This document shows, in pieces, positions 34,080 through 43,774 of a DNA stretch of 64,000 nt (position 1 is its first letter; each line of letters opens with the position of its first letter). Location: positions 39,582 to 103,581 of the forward strand of contig JAZLMM010000046.1 in NCBI GenBank assembly GCA_045598705.1, given 5' to 3'. Both the position numbers and the translations under genes were made by a program. The notes under the pieces are model-generated. The model saw only the letters and a program-made list of their open reading frames with translations. It ran no database searches and was not told the origin of the DNA. The stretch is from Scatonaster sp045598705 (lineage in GTDB: Bacteria > Bacillota > Clostridia > Saccharofermentanales > Saccharofermentanaceae).

Positions 34080-35156
34080 ATGCCTTTTCGAATCATTGAA
34101 GGAGACATTACCAGACTAACGGTTGACGCCATTGTGAATGCGGCGAATTCGTCACTTCTTGGTGGTGGTGGCGTCGATGGTGCGATTCATCGCGCCGCCG
34201 GACCGCGTCTTCTGGAAGAGTGTAGAACGTTGAACGGTTGCAAGACGGGTGAAGCGAAGGTGACGCGTGGATACGATCTTCCCTGTAAGTTCGTGATTCA
34301 TACGGTGGGACCCATCTGGCGAGGCGGTGAATATCAAGAAGAAGAACTGCTCCGCTCCGCGTACAGAAATTCTTTGCTGGTGGCTGTGGAGAAGAATTGT
34401 GAATCGGTGGCTTTCCCATTGATTTCAGCCGGTGTATACGGTTATCCGAAAGAACAGGCGCTGGCCGTTGCGGTCGATACGATTCGAATATTCCTTACGG
34501 AACATGAGTTGGATGTGACGCTGGTCATATTCAGTAAGGACAGTTTCCGTCTGGATTTCGGTCTTTATTCCGACATCTCTTCTTATGTTCAGACGCGCTT
34601 GATGGAAGAGCCTGATGTTAAATTGAATGAGGTTTCCTTTGAAAGTGTACGAATGAGCGAAACGCCCGCACCCAAGCGAGTGATTTTCTCAAGGAAAAAC
34701 AAAGCGAATAATGCCGAAATATGTCAGGCAGTTGAGATGTCGATGGTAGCGGAAGATTTGTGCGATACTGCCGTGACTTCAAAGGATTCCGACCTCGCGA
34801 GCCGACTTAATAATCTGGATGAGAGCTTCTCCCGAGCGCTTCTTCGCATGATCGATGAGAAAGGCATGAAGGATTCTGAGTGTTATAAGCATGCTAATAT
34901 CGACCGGAAACTATTCTCCAAGATTCGAAGTGATGTGAATTATCGCCCCAGCAAGCAGACTGCGCTGGCTCTGTCCGTGGCGCTGGAACTTGATCTTGCG
35001 GAAACAGAAGCATTCCTACGTAAGGCAGGATTTGCACTCTCGCACTCCAACAAGGCAGATGTCATCGTGGAGTATTTTATCGATCGAGGGAACTACGATA
35101 TCTACACCATCAATGAGGCACTCTTCGCTTTCGACCAGAAACTTCTGGGAACGTGA
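34080..35156 (+). CDS. Macrodomain (ADP-ribose-binding) protein with C-terminal helical domain
   Basis: 358 residues. The first ~165 residues are a macrodomain: GDITRLTVDAIVNAANSSL, GGGGVDGAIHRAAGP, KFVIHTVGPIW, FPLISAGVYGYPKE. These bind or hydrolyse ADP-ribose derivatives (for example O-acetyl-ADP-ribose). After a variable linker (~170-255) comes a helical domain of ~100 residues (ALLRMIDEKGMKDSECYKHANIDRKLFS...RPSKQTALALSVAL), with a look of an XRE-like helix-turn-helix. The fusion is also found in other Firmicutes. A role in sensing ADP-ribose signals is only an inference. GGGGGAC precedes ATG 34080, 50 nt after glnA. Confidence 0.85.
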   Translation: MPFRIIEGDITRLTVDAIVNAANSSLLGGGGVDGAIHRAAGPRLLEECRTLNGCKTGEAKVTRGYDLPCKFVIHTVGPIWRGGEYQEEELLRSAYRNSLLVAVEKNCESVAFPLISAGVYGYPKEQALAVAVDTIRIFLTEHELDVTLVIFSKDSFRLDFGLYSDISSYVQTRLMEEPDVKLNEVSFESVRMSETPAPKRVIFSRKNKANNAEICQAVEMSMVAEDLCDTAVTSKDSDLASRLNNLDESFSRALLRMIDEKGMKDSECYKHANIDRKLFSKIRSDVNYRPSKQTALALSVALELDLAETEAFLRKAGFALSHSNKADVIVEYFIDRGNYDIYTINEALFAFDQKLLGT

Positions 35157-35191
35157 GATGCTCGCGTGACGCTTGCACCGAAGGTGAGAAA

Positions 35192-36244
35192 TCAAGCCTT
35201 ACAACTAGCAGATAGAACCAGTCTCTCACAGAGGTCTTCGTAAGAAATGTCAATGGCACGTGCTTCTTGAGGAATCAGACTGTTAGGTGTCATGCCCGGA
35301 AGGTTGTTGGCCTCGAGGCAATAGAATGTATCGTCTTCTTCAGAAAGAATGAAGTCTACACGAGAGTAATTGCCAAGTCCGAGTGTGCGGTGTACGGCAA
35401 CAGCCAGATCCTGCGCTTCTTTCGTCTTCTCGGAAGAGAGCACAGCCGGGCAGATCTCCTCGGTTGCATTGGCCTGATACTTGTTCTTATAGTCATAGAA
35501 GCCCTGCTTCGGGATGATCTCGATAATGGGCAGCGCCTGACCATCGAGTACGCCGATGGAGAATTCACGGCCGTGAATCATCTTCTCAACAAGGCAGAGT
35601 CTCTCGTATTTAGTGGAGTAGGTGATGGCTGCATCCCACTCAGATTCTTCGCAAACTATGGAGACGCCACAGGAGCTGCCGCAACCGATTGGCTTGACTA
35701 CGCAGGGGAGACCAATGGTATTCTTCACATCCTCAATATTGTTTCTCTCCGGATCATAAATCATCCAAGGAGCAGTCGGAATGTTGAACTGCAGGAGCAG
35801 GGTCTTAGTCATATGCTTGTCCATGGCCATGGCACAACCGAGATAACCGGAGCCGGTATATGGGATATCGTAGCAGTCTAATACTGCCTGAAGACGACCA
35901 TTCTCACCCATGCCGCCGTGACATCCGATGAATACTGCATCTGCTTGGTGGCAGAGCTCAATCACACCAGGACCGATTAGTGCTTGACGTCCGCCATTGG
36001 CAGCAATCAGCGCTGGAAGATCAGGTTCTTCTTCTGGAATTGAGTAGGAGAATGTCTTGCCGGAGCCGGGCTTGATAAAGCAGGCATCAAGATTGGCTGC
36101 TTCCTCGTCGGATAGACCAACATATACGTCTGCGAAGGCCACCTCATGACCTTTGCTGAGCAATGCATTGGAAATTAAGCTTGCGGAGCAGAGTGAAACA
36201 TCTCTTTCCGGGCTGATACCACCGGCTAATACTACTATTCTCAT
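35192..36244 (-). CDS. ddl: D-alanine--D-alanine ligase
   Basis: 350 residues, ATP-grasp. The N-terminus is VLAGGISPERDVSLCSASLI; then come FIGCHGGMGENGRLQ, CVVKPIGCGSSCGVS (ATP site), EKMIHGREFSIGVLDG, KQGFYDYKNKY and EANNLPGMTPNSLIPQEA. The Tyr in the FYDYKNKY loop fits D-Ala rather than D-lactate specificity. It joins two D-alanines for the peptidoglycan stem, with D-Ala supplied by the racemase at 47.3 kb. AGGAGGA precedes the start at 36244. A - strand TATAAT at 36348-36353 is a candidate -10. Confidence 0.93.
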   Translation of the reverse strand: MRIVVLAGGISPERDVSLCSASLISNALLSKGHEVAFADVYVGLSDEEAANLDACFIKPGSGKTFSYSIPEEEPDLPALIAANGGRQALIGPGVIELCHQADAVFIGCHGGMGENGRLQAVLDCYDIPYTGSGYLGCAMAMDKHMTKTLLLQFNIPTAPWMIYDPERNNIEDVKNTIGLPCVVKPIGCGSSCGVSIVCEESEWDAAITYSTKYERLCLVEKMIHGREFSIGVLDGQALPIIEIIPKQGFYDYKNKYQANATEEICPAVLSSEKTKEAQDLAVAVHRTLGLGNYSRVDFILSEEDDTFYCLEANNLPGMTPNSLIPQEARAIDISYEDLCERLVLSASCKA

Positions 36245-36415
36245 AGGATAATCCTCCTTTGATCAATCCAATCATGTGGGCGTTGCCGAGCATCGCACGG
36301 CTTCCCCGAACAGAACGGGAGCTTGATTTGCTTCCGAATGCGAAATGATTATACACGATATTTAATGAAACGGCGTCAAATTCGAAGTATTTGTAATCAA
36401 AGAGTAGGATAAGAC

Positions 36416-36444
36416 GTGACGTGTGAGTGCTTGAATGGTATGAT
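36416..36444 (+). promoter_or_regulatory. Promoter of the large membrane-protein gene
   Basis: GTGACG (36416-36421), 17-nt spacer, extended -10 TGG-TATGAT (36436-36444). The gap 36245-36474 is a divergent promoter region with no gene. Confidence 0.6.
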
Positions 36445-36474
36445 AGTTGCGTATAAGTAGGTGGAGGATGCAAT

Positions 36475-38760
36475 ATGCTTGCTATTTTATATCTCATCAT
36501 TGCCATTTTCTTTGGCACGCAGTTAATTCGATTACTCATTCCGGATGTTCGACGTCTCTACGTGGGCATCGCGGCAGATCAACATACGTTGGAGAAAATA
36601 CCAACGAGCCTGTTCCTCATTCCTGCAGGCACGCTGGTGGGTCTACTTCTAACGAGTTGGCTTACTTATTTTCTGGCCTACATCATGGCACCCTATATTC
36701 CGGCTGACACCCCGACGATGCTGCCGGCAAACATAGTTGCGATGTGCCTCTTCTTATATTGCGGATGCCTGTTCTGGCAAAGATGCTTTGTTCGCAATTA
36801 TCGAGCCTCCCAATCTGAAACCAAAACCAGGCGGCTCCCTGGATTCCGCAAGCATCCGGGTTCCATCATCTTCTACATCCTGTCTATCCTCCTTGTGATT
36901 AGTGCAGTGGCATTTGTCTATTTCTATACTTGCTTCACATCCGGTGACAACATTCGTCTCGGCTTCTCCATCTTCAGCGATTTCTCTCCACATGTGGCGA
37001 TTACATCCGGCTTCGGTGTAGGTTCCAACTTCCCGACGCAGTATCCGCACTTTGCTGGTGACAATATCCAGTACCATTTCATGTTCTATTTCTTGACGGG
37101 TAATCTGGAAGCGCTCGGACTCCCACTTGTGTGGGCGATCAACCTGCCCTCAATCCTGTGCTTCGGAAGTGCACTGACGTTGCTTGGCACGTTGGCTGTT
37201 CTGTTGTCTTCCAGAAGATCCGCATTCTTCTTTGCACCGCTTCTCGTGTTATTCAGAAGTGGATGGAACGTATTCCATCAGATGAGTGAACTCATGAGCG
37301 CACCAGGTGGTTCCTTCGAATCTGCCGTCAAAGCCATCATTCACCAGTCTGCTTGGTACGGATATACGATTCGAGATGAATGGGGAATCTGGGCGATTAA
37401 CGTATATGCGAACCAGCGACACCTTGCTTTAGGTATAGGACTGGTTCTCGTGTTGATTTTCCTGTTCCTGCCACATTTCAGAAGAATGTTCCTACACCTT
37501 GGAAGAGAGAAACAATTCTCTGCCAAAGCCAAGAGATTCTTCATTTCCCGCGAAGCGTGGATTGCAAGAAAAGATGATCCACTCCGTCCATGGGGGGCGA
37601 TCATCTTGGGAAGTCTCATTGCATTGGCCATGCCTTTCTTCCACGGTTCATGCCTGATCTGTGCGTTGTTGGTGCTGTTCGGTATGGCTATCTTCTCCGA
37701 GTTCCGTCTGGGGTATGCTGTGGTGGCGGCGGTTTCTGTATTGTCCGCTACGCTACAGGCAAGTTTTTTTGCCGGCGGCGCATCAAATGTCGCGAGTTTC
37801 AAGTATTACTTCGGATTCGTGATTCCTGAATTGGAAGGGAAGAATAAGATGGGGCTTAGTGGTGTGCTGAATGCTACCGGAACCGTCATATCTTATCTTC
37901 TGAAGATGGGATTCTTGACGGTGATCATCCCGGCTGCCCTTTTCTTGGGCCTGCTGATCTACGAATTGATCCGGAAAAAGAACCCGTACCGTTCCTTCCT
38001 GCTGATCACATTCTCATTCCCGCTGATCTTCGCATTCTATTGCCAGGTTTCCTTGGAAGTCCTTGCGAACCATAAGTTCATCCAGGTGAGCTTCATTCTC
38101 TTCGATATTCTGATTGCAGGTGTACTTGCCAATCTTCTGGCACTGCCTATCAAGATAAAAGAGAAACTTGACGAGAAGACACAAGAAGAACTTCAGGCAG
38201 AGGATGAGAAAAAAGTCGCGAAGAAGCAGGGGCCGGCACTTCCGAAGAAGGCGTTCATCCCAGTTCAGATTGTGTCCACGATTGTCTGCTTGTGCCTGAC
38301 TTTCGGTCTCATAGCAACCGGTATCAGTGAATGGTGTATCTACTATAATCTCAACACTCATAAGGGCGGATTTGTAGAACTTCACACGGAAGCGCCAATT
38401 GCTGAATGGATAGAGAAGAATACGAAAGAAGATGCAATCTTCCTGACTCCAATGTGGTCCGTGAATGACTTCTTCTTGAGCGGACGCCGAGTGTACTACG
38501 GATGGCCGTATTTCGCTTGGTCTGCCGGACACGATACGACCACCAGACAGATCAATTACCAATGGCTATTGGCCGGCGCGAACGGCAACATCGACGAATT
38601 CCGCCGTTACTGTGCGGAAGTCGGGATTCAGTATGTCATTGCAAGCAATGATTACTACGGAAACACGGAAACCAGTGATTTCTATAATCCGGATTTCTTT
38701 GCCGAGAATCTGACAGAAGTGGCATTTTTCGAAGACGGCACAATCATCTATCAGGTGTAA
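36475..38760 (+). CDS. Large polytopic membrane protein, possible GT-C-type glycosyltransferase
   Basis: 761 residues with about 12-14 membrane segments spread from residue 1 to ~625, and a ~135-residue extracytoplasmic C-terminal part (EAPIAEWIEKNTKEDAIFLTP, GWPYFAWSAGHD, YVIASNDYYG). The first large outer loop has acidic and His residues (FSDFSPHVAITSGFG, PHFAGDNIQYHFMFYF), as in GT-C lipid-linked-sugar transferases and DUF2298-like families. The C-terminal segments resemble the end of YfhO-type proteins. No donor-synthesis gene is nearby. GTGGAGG precedes ATG 36475. The enzyme call is tentative; the membrane call is firm. Confidence 0.7.
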   Translation: MLAILYLIIAIFFGTQLIRLLIPDVRRLYVGIAADQHTLEKIPTSLFLIPAGTLVGLLLTSWLTYFLAYIMAPYIPADTPTMLPANIVAMCLFLYCGCLFWQRCFVRNYRASQSETKTRRLPGFRKHPGSIIFYILSILLVISAVAFVYFYTCFTSGDNIRLGFSIFSDFSPHVAITSGFGVGSNFPTQYPHFAGDNIQYHFMFYFLTGNLEALGLPLVWAINLPSILCFGSALTLLGTLAVLLSSRRSAFFFAPLLVLFRSGWNVFHQMSELMSAPGGSFESAVKAIIHQSAWYGYTIRDEWGIWAINVYANQRHLALGIGLVLVLIFLFLPHFRRMFLHLGREKQFSAKAKRFFISREAWIARKDDPLRPWGAIILGSLIALAMPFFHGSCLICALLVLFGMAIFSEFRLGYAVVAAVSVLSATLQASFFAGGASNVASFKYYFGFVIPELEGKNKMGLSGVLNATGTVISYLLKMGFLTVIIPAALFLGLLIYELIRKKNPYRSFLLITFSFPLIFAFYCQVSLEVLANHKFIQVSFILFDILIAGVLANLLALPIKIKEKLDEKTQEELQAEDEKKVAKKQGPALPKKAFIPVQIVSTIVCLCLTFGLIATGISEWCIYYNLNTHKGGFVELHTEAPIAEWIEKNTKEDAIFLTPMWSVNDFFLSGRRVYYGWPYFAWSAGHDTTTRQINYQWLLAGANGNIDEFRRYCAEVGIQYVIASNDYYGNTETSDFYNPDFFAENLTEVAFFEDGTIIYQV

Positions 38761-38765
38761 TCGGG

Positions 38766-40067
38766 ATGGAGAAGCAACCCTATGACGTGATCGTAATTGG
38801 TGGCGGGCCGGCTGGTATGATGGCTGCAATCTGTGCGGCTTCGGACGGCGCAAGCGTGCTCCTTCTTGAACGAAATGTATCATTAGGTAAGAAACTTCTG
38901 CTAACCGGCCACGGCCGTTGCAACATTACAAATACCCAGGCGCTGGAGAGACTTTCTGAGAAATATTTCGAACAGGGGAGATTTCTTAATAGTGAATTCC
39001 ACCGCTTCTCCCCAGAACGGATTAGAGAGATCTTTGAGGAATGGGGCGTTCCGACCCACGAGGAAGAAAATGGACGAATCTTCCCGGATTCACAGAAGTC
39101 AAAGTCGGTACTTGATGCACTGCTCCAGACGATACAGGCGTCGAAGATTGAAGTGCATTGCAGTGAAGCCGTGCAGGCTCTATATAAGGAGAAGGAAAAC
39201 TGGAAAGTTGTCACGGAAGAAGACTTCCATTATGCGCCTTCTGTTGTGCTAGCTTGCGGCGGGAAAGCCTTCCCTCAGACCGGCTCAACCGGTGACGGCT
39301 TGCGCTTGGCATCCAAAGTCGGTCATACGATTCAACCAGTAGTTCCAGCTTTGGCGCCCATCCTGATACGAGCAGAATCTGGCGTGGCCACGCTCTCTGG
39401 TATCACGCTTCCCGATGTTGCGCTGAAATTAATGGTGGAAGATAAGAAAATCGCACAAAGTGAAGGGGAGCTACTCTTTACGCATCAAGGCTTCAGTGGC
39501 CCTTCTGCGATGCGCCTTTCACGCTATCTGCCTGAACCAGAGAATGCAGAATGTTATCGAAATGGACAAGTCAAAGTGGTGGTGAATATGCTTCCGAAGT
39601 GCCAACAGACCGAGCTGGATGAACATTTGATCCTGGCCATGAACGCATCACCGAATCGGCCAATACGAAAAATCGTCAAAGAGATCAGTGGCCTACCGGA
39701 GCGTGTCGTGGATTATGTTCTTGGAGAGGATGTGCGGGAACTTCTTTGCCATGAGGTGACCAAAGTGGCGCGTAGAACAATTCTTCGTAACTTACAGGAG
39801 AGTGTTTCTACCATAGAAAAACCGGCAAGCTGGGAGACTGCTTATGTAACACGTGGCGGTGTCAGCCTGAAAGAGATCCAACCGAAGACGATGGAATCGA
39901 AGTGTCAGGCCGGGCTTTTCTTCGCAGGTGAGATCATGGATATTGACGGAGACTCCGGAGGATTTAATCTTCAACATGCGTGGGCCAGCGGGGCCATCGC
40001 AGGTCACAGCTGTAGCACGCTCAGCAGAATGCCACAGACGATAATGGATGCACAGAACATTCGATAA
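38766..40067 (+). CDS. HI0933-family FAD-dependent oxidoreductase
   Basis: 433 residues. FAD-binding GGGPAGMMAAICAA (12-25) near the N-terminus, followed by the family signature GKKLLLTGHGRCNITN, then LACGGKAFPQTGSTGDG and C-terminal FAGEIMDIDGDSGGFNLQHAWASG. Relatives (BaiN, YtfP/YhiN) include a bile-acid flavin reductase, but substrates are mostly unknown. The start lies 5 nt after the membrane protein gene. The last 64 nt overlap the convergent EamA gene on the other strand, an unusual tail-to-tail overlap of two coding regions. Confidence 0.9.
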   Translation: MEKQPYDVIVIGGGPAGMMAAICAASDGASVLLLERNVSLGKKLLLTGHGRCNITNTQALERLSEKYFEQGRFLNSEFHRFSPERIREIFEEWGVPTHEEENGRIFPDSQKSKSVLDALLQTIQASKIEVHCSEAVQALYKEKENWKVVTEEDFHYAPSVVLACGGKAFPQTGSTGDGLRLASKVGHTIQPVVPALAPILIRAESGVATLSGITLPDVALKLMVEDKKIAQSEGELLFTHQGFSGPSAMRLSRYLPEPENAECYRNGQVKVVVNMLPKCQQTELDEHLILAMNASPNRPIRKIVKEISGLPERVVDYVLGEDVRELLCHEVTKVARRTILRNLQESVSTIEKPASWETAYVTRGGVSLKEIQPKTMESKCQAGLFFAGEIMDIDGDSGGFNLQHAWASGAIAGHSCSTLSRMPQTIMDAQNIR

Positions 40068-40948
40068 GCGATGTTTTTCTCATGGAAGACGAATTTACCA
40101 CCTAGAATGGTGACAAAGCAGGCACTTTGCTTGACTACAGTCATGACGGTGACACGACTGGAAGAATCTGCATTCGCGATGAAAAGCGCAGCATCTCCAA
40201 TGACGAACATGATGGCCATAAGCCAGATCCAGCCATTCTTAAGCGTCTCTTTGCGAATCTTTGTCTTCGTGACGAATACATAGATCAGATAGAAGACGAC
40301 TAGGAAAAACATGTACCAGAACTGCATCTGGGAACTGTTGATGTCCTTCATGAGAATCTTATCCAGAAGTCCGGATACTGAATTGAAGACACATGAGGCG
40401 AAGGCCATGATAACGAATTTGGGCGGAATATGTCCTGCCTCAACGGCGGACGGAGAGACTTGTACATCCTCGGATGCATCTTCAGGAAGTGGGTCGGATG
40501 ATGAAGGGACTATCGCTTCTTTAGTTGCGACGGATTGGCGTCCGGTAATCTTAAACTTGAGCGCCAGGAGACCGAAAGCTACGAGGGCAAGCCCGAGCAT
40601 CTGGTTCCACATGAGGACTTCGTGGAAAACGATCACACCGAAGAAGGTGCCAAGCAAAACACGCGAGAGATCCAATACGCCGTAGAGACTGACGGGCAGA
40701 TGTTTCAACGCATGGAAGCCAAGAATCCAAGCGAGGAAGATCGAGAAGGATTTGATGAGAATCAATCCATAGTATCGAGGAGCCATGCCGAGTGCATGGG
40801 GGAATCTTGGAATGACGATGAGAAAAGCGATGATGGTGTAGACCAGAAGTACTTCTATGACCGAATTCTTGTCCATGGCTTTCTTCTTGCTGATCTCACG
40901 GCCACCTTTGAGGAGTCCATACGTTAATGTGAGCAGGATCCAAATCAT
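40004..40948 (-). CDS. EamA/DMT-family transporter
   Basis: 314 residues with about ten membrane segments in two halves (EamA duplications), separated by a hydrophilic stretch of ~40 residues rich in Ser, Pro and Glu (about 155-190). The second half contains DAALFIANADSSSRVTVMTVVKQ, which is like the usual EamA tail. Drug/metabolite exporters of this type move amino acids, nucleosides or other small molecules; the substrate is unknown. ATG 40948 is chosen, with AAAGG about 12 nt upstream; GTG 40981 would add 11 polar residues. The 3' end overlaps the flavoprotein gene by 64 nt. Confidence 0.82.
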   Translation of the reverse strand: MIWILLTLTYGLLKGGREISKKKAMDKNSVIEVLLVYTIIAFLIVIPRFPHALGMAPRYYGLILIKSFSIFLAWILGFHALKHLPVSLYGVLDLSRVLLGTFFGVIVFHEVLMWNQMLGLALVAFGLLALKFKITGRQSVATKEAIVPSSSDPLPEDASEDVQVSPSAVEAGHIPPKFVIMAFASCVFNSVSGLLDKILMKDINSSQMQFWYMFFLVVFYLIYVFVTKTKIRKETLKNGWIWLMAIMFVIGDAALFIANADSSSRVTVMTVVKQSACFVTILGGKFVFHEKNIAYRMFCASIIVCGILLSVLQL

Positions 40949-41234
40949 AATTTCACGTTGCCTTTCTGCTGGGGGATTCACATGTCCGATACCAAGAATA
41001 ATCTAGGCGTCGCTTGGTTGTAAATGGAAATCGTATTGTCAAAGTGACGAAATCACGATGGTTTTGCACCATTGCATCATTCTGGGACAAGTGTCGGAAT
41101 TTCTTTACAAACATGGCAAAAAAGAGGGCCTGCGAAGTAGAACGTCAAATTTTTGTGCAGGTTAAATGTATCGAAAATGATTGCTTTGTGATACTATATG
41201 AAAATACGAACGTGTATGTAATACGGAGATTAGT

Positions 41235-43154
41235 ATGAAAAAGCCTGAGAACGTCCGATACGAGAACCAGTTTTACAGACCGCGCAGAGTCAATAACAAT
41301 GGTCTGTACATTCTTTTTGCTGTGACCGCATTGTTGATCGTTTCAACAATTATTCTCGCTGTTGTGACTTATAAGAAAACGAAGAAGACATTAGACGAAC
41401 CGACTTCAGTTACATCTACTGAAGCAACGGTTACAAATGAGAATGGTGAGACAGTCGACAGTTCTACAATCGTAGTTGTCACACCGACACCTACACAGGC
41501 GCCGACGATCGAGTCTTACCAGAATCCGGTTCTTTATCCTGCTACTGCGCAGATGAATGTACAGATGGGCACACCCATCGCTGAATGTCTGCCTTCTTCA
41601 CGTGGCGTGACGCAGGTAGTGTACCGCGGTCAGGGAGATGAGAAAGTGACCGACTTCCACCGCCCTGACGAGATTCATTTCGGTGATCCGCTGAACTACC
41701 AACAGGTGGGTGGTATCCTGACATTCCGTGGTACGAACTTCCGTAACTGCGCGTCTTGGGGTTCTTTTTCCATAGATCCTTCCAAAGAACAGCACCTCGA
41801 GCAGATCTGGGAATTTGATGAACTGCAGTGGAAGAAGTCTTCTGGGTGGTCATTCTCGTGGAGTGGTACCGGTTGGACCGGACAACCTCTGGCTGTGAAG
41901 TGGCCGGCTGAGACACGTGTTCTGATGAACATGTATCCGGATAAGAAGAACAAAGAGAACTTGACAGAGGTGATCATCGCGACTATGGACGGTCATGTCT
42001 ACTTCTTTGACTTGGAAGATGGACAGAAGACCCGTGATCCGATTAATGTAGGTGCAACCATCAAGGGTACGGCGGCCGTTGACCCGCGTGGTTATCCGCT
42101 TCTCTATGTCGGTCAGGGCGACGATAATGGTGAGAAGGGCCAGATTGGTTTCCGTATTTATAGTCTCTTGAATGGCGAACTGCTCTATTTCCAGTGCGGC
42201 CTCGATTCCCGTGCGTATCGTAGCACTTGGGGCGCATGTGATTCTTCTCCGATCATTAGCGGTGAGACAGATACGTTGATCTATCCGAACGAGAACGGTA
42301 TGATCTATACCCTTAAACTGAATACGAATTACAATCCCGGAACTGGCACAATTACGATCAATCCGGAACAGTATGTCTATAAATACATTTTCGATGACCT
42401 AAGCGGCAGTCAGCTGGGTATCGAGAGTTCTATGGCGATCTACGATCACTATGGATACTGCACGGATAATGCAGGTGATCTAATTTGTATTGACCTGAAT
42501 ACGCTCCAGATGATCTGGTCCAGAAGACTGGATGACGACTCGGATGTCACGCCGGTCCTTGAAGAAGATAATGGGCATGTGTACCTCTACACCGGTACGG
42601 AAGTTGACTGGCAGAAGGATATTGTCGGCAATTACCAGGGTGCAGCATTTACTTATAAGATCGATGCAATGACCGGTGAGATCGTATGGCAGACTTCACA
42701 GGATTGCTGGACCAAGAACGCTGCCAATTCCGGTGATGATGTCAACGGTGGCGTGCTGGGTACTGCAGTCATTGGAAAGGGTGCCATCTCGAATCTGGTA
42801 ATCTTCCCATATTGCATGACTAATGGTACTTCTTCCGGTAACTGCCTAGTTGCATACGATAAGAATACGGGCAATCAGGTCTGGAGATACGACATGAAGA
42901 TGTACTCTTGGAGTTCACCTGTTGATATCTACGATGATCAGGGAAATCCTTACATCGTGATTTGTGATAGCTATGGCCAGGTCCATCTCGTGGACCCTGT
43001 GAAAGGTGAACGTGTGTGCTACATTAAGATGGAGCGTGCTAGTGGCGTGCCGGAGGATGGGACGCATAATGTCGAGTCTTCACCGATCGTTGTGGACGGC
43101 ATTATGGTTGTCGGCACACGAGGTAATACAATCTTTGGAGTGAAGATCTCGTGA
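41235..43154 (+). CDS. Membrane-anchored PQQ-like beta-propeller protein
   Basis: 639 residues. One N-terminal membrane helix (~24-45, LYILFAVTALLIVSTIILAVV) is followed by a Thr-rich spacer with a PTPTQAPT stretch and a long extracellular domain (~150-639) of repeated propeller blades: IIATMDGHVYFFDLEDGQK, GDLICIDLNTLQMIWSRRL, CLVAYDKNTGNQVWRYD, GQVHLVDPVKGERV. These are PQQ/BamB-like repeats without cofactor-binding evidence. A scaffold or ligand-binding role outside the cell is likely. The gap 40949-41234 has no gene; a GATACTAT near 41190 is a possible -10. The stop overlaps the next start (GTGA). Confidence 0.83.
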   Translation: MKKPENVRYENQFYRPRRVNNNGLYILFAVTALLIVSTIILAVVTYKKTKKTLDEPTSVTSTEATVTNENGETVDSSTIVVVTPTPTQAPTIESYQNPVLYPATAQMNVQMGTPIAECLPSSRGVTQVVYRGQGDEKVTDFHRPDEIHFGDPLNYQQVGGILTFRGTNFRNCASWGSFSIDPSKEQHLEQIWEFDELQWKKSSGWSFSWSGTGWTGQPLAVKWPAETRVLMNMYPDKKNKENLTEVIIATMDGHVYFFDLEDGQKTRDPINVGATIKGTAAVDPRGYPLLYVGQGDDNGEKGQIGFRIYSLLNGELLYFQCGLDSRAYRSTWGACDSSPIISGETDTLIYPNENGMIYTLKLNTNYNPGTGTITINPEQYVYKYIFDDLSGSQLGIESSMAIYDHYGYCTDNAGDLICIDLNTLQMIWSRRLDDDSDVTPVLEEDNGHVYLYTGTEVDWQKDIVGNYQGAAFTYKIDAMTGEIVWQTSQDCWTKNAANSGDDVNGGVLGTAVIGKGAISNLVIFPYCMTNGTSSGNCLVAYDKNTGNQVWRYDMKMYSWSSPVDIYDDQGNPYIVICDSYGQVHLVDPVKGERVCYIKMERASGVPEDGTHNVESSPIVVDGIMVVGTRGNTIFGVKIS

Positions 43155-43618
43155 GTAAACATGTAACGGATGAAGTAATTTGGATGAATGAGGCGTTGTC
43201 CATGAGCGAGAAGAAACACGATTACGCAGATATTGTGGCGATTGAGACGGAGCTTTCCGGCTATCGCCGTGGAAGCCTTCGCGCGACCATCGATCTGATT
43301 CAGAATCGAATCGCTTGGGTGGACACGCATATGTGGAATAACGACTTTGTACGAGCGCTCTCACCGGATATGGTTGCATATATTCGTGAGATGCTTCCGG
43401 AGACACAATTGCTCTCTTGGGCTTCGGACTATGCGAAGGGGATCGGTAACATCATGGGATCTATGACTTCTTCTTTCCCACAAGATTGGTCCGTAGCAAT
43501 CTGCTTCTCCGATGGAGAGATTCTCAAAGCATGCGGCGTCAGTAGCTTCCCACAACAGTGGGGCGCCTACCGACGCTTGATCGAGGCAGTAGCCAAGACT
43601 TCGTTCCGCCTGCGCTAA
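43151..43618 (+). CDS. Hypothetical protein, coupled to the propeller gene
   Basis: 155 residues, no signal peptide or membrane helix. Helical start (HVTDEVIWMNEALSM), a basic/acidic middle, and a mixed C-terminal half (WSVAICFSDGEILKACGVSS). I do not recognise a family. The GTG 43151 start overlaps the upstream stop, with a weak GGAG nearby, so translation depends on the propeller gene. Its end is followed by a clear terminator. Confidence 0.65.
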   Translation: MSKHVTDEVIWMNEALSMSEKKHDYADIVAIETELSGYRRGSLRATIDLIQNRIAWVDTHMWNNDFVRALSPDMVAYIREMLPETQLLSWASDYAKGIGNIMGSMTSSFPQDWSVAICFSDGEILKACGVSSFPQQWGAYRRLIEAVAKTSFRLR

Positions 43619-43654
43619 CGATTTACCACACATTGATTTGATACTTTATATTCG

Positions 43655-43681
43655 GGGAGACAACATAAGTCTCCTCTTTTT
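43655..43681 (+). terminator. Intrinsic terminator
   Basis: GGAGAC (43656-43661) pairs with GTCTCC (43669-43674), short loop, followed by TCTTTTTG. Confidence 0.82.
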
Positions 43682-43702
43682 GTATCTTCGGCAGAGTGGA
43701 GC

Positions 43703-43731
43703 GTGACGAATGTGTGCTTTTCTGATACAAT
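43703..43731 (+). promoter_or_regulatory. Promoter of the 43.8-48.5 kb gene run
   Basis: GTGACG (43703-43708), 17-nt spacer, extended -10 TGA-TACAAT (43723-43731). The same GTGACG -35 occurs at 36416. It lies just after a terminator, so it probably starts the unit reaching alr. Confidence 0.6.
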
Positions 43732-43774
43732 ATGTTCGGTATTTTATCGAAAGATGATCGGAAAGGAGAAACAA

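Noticed and set aside
41014..41238. A 74-codon + strand frame upstream of the propeller gene
   Set aside because: No ribosome binding site, no recognisable sequence, and it covers the promoter region.
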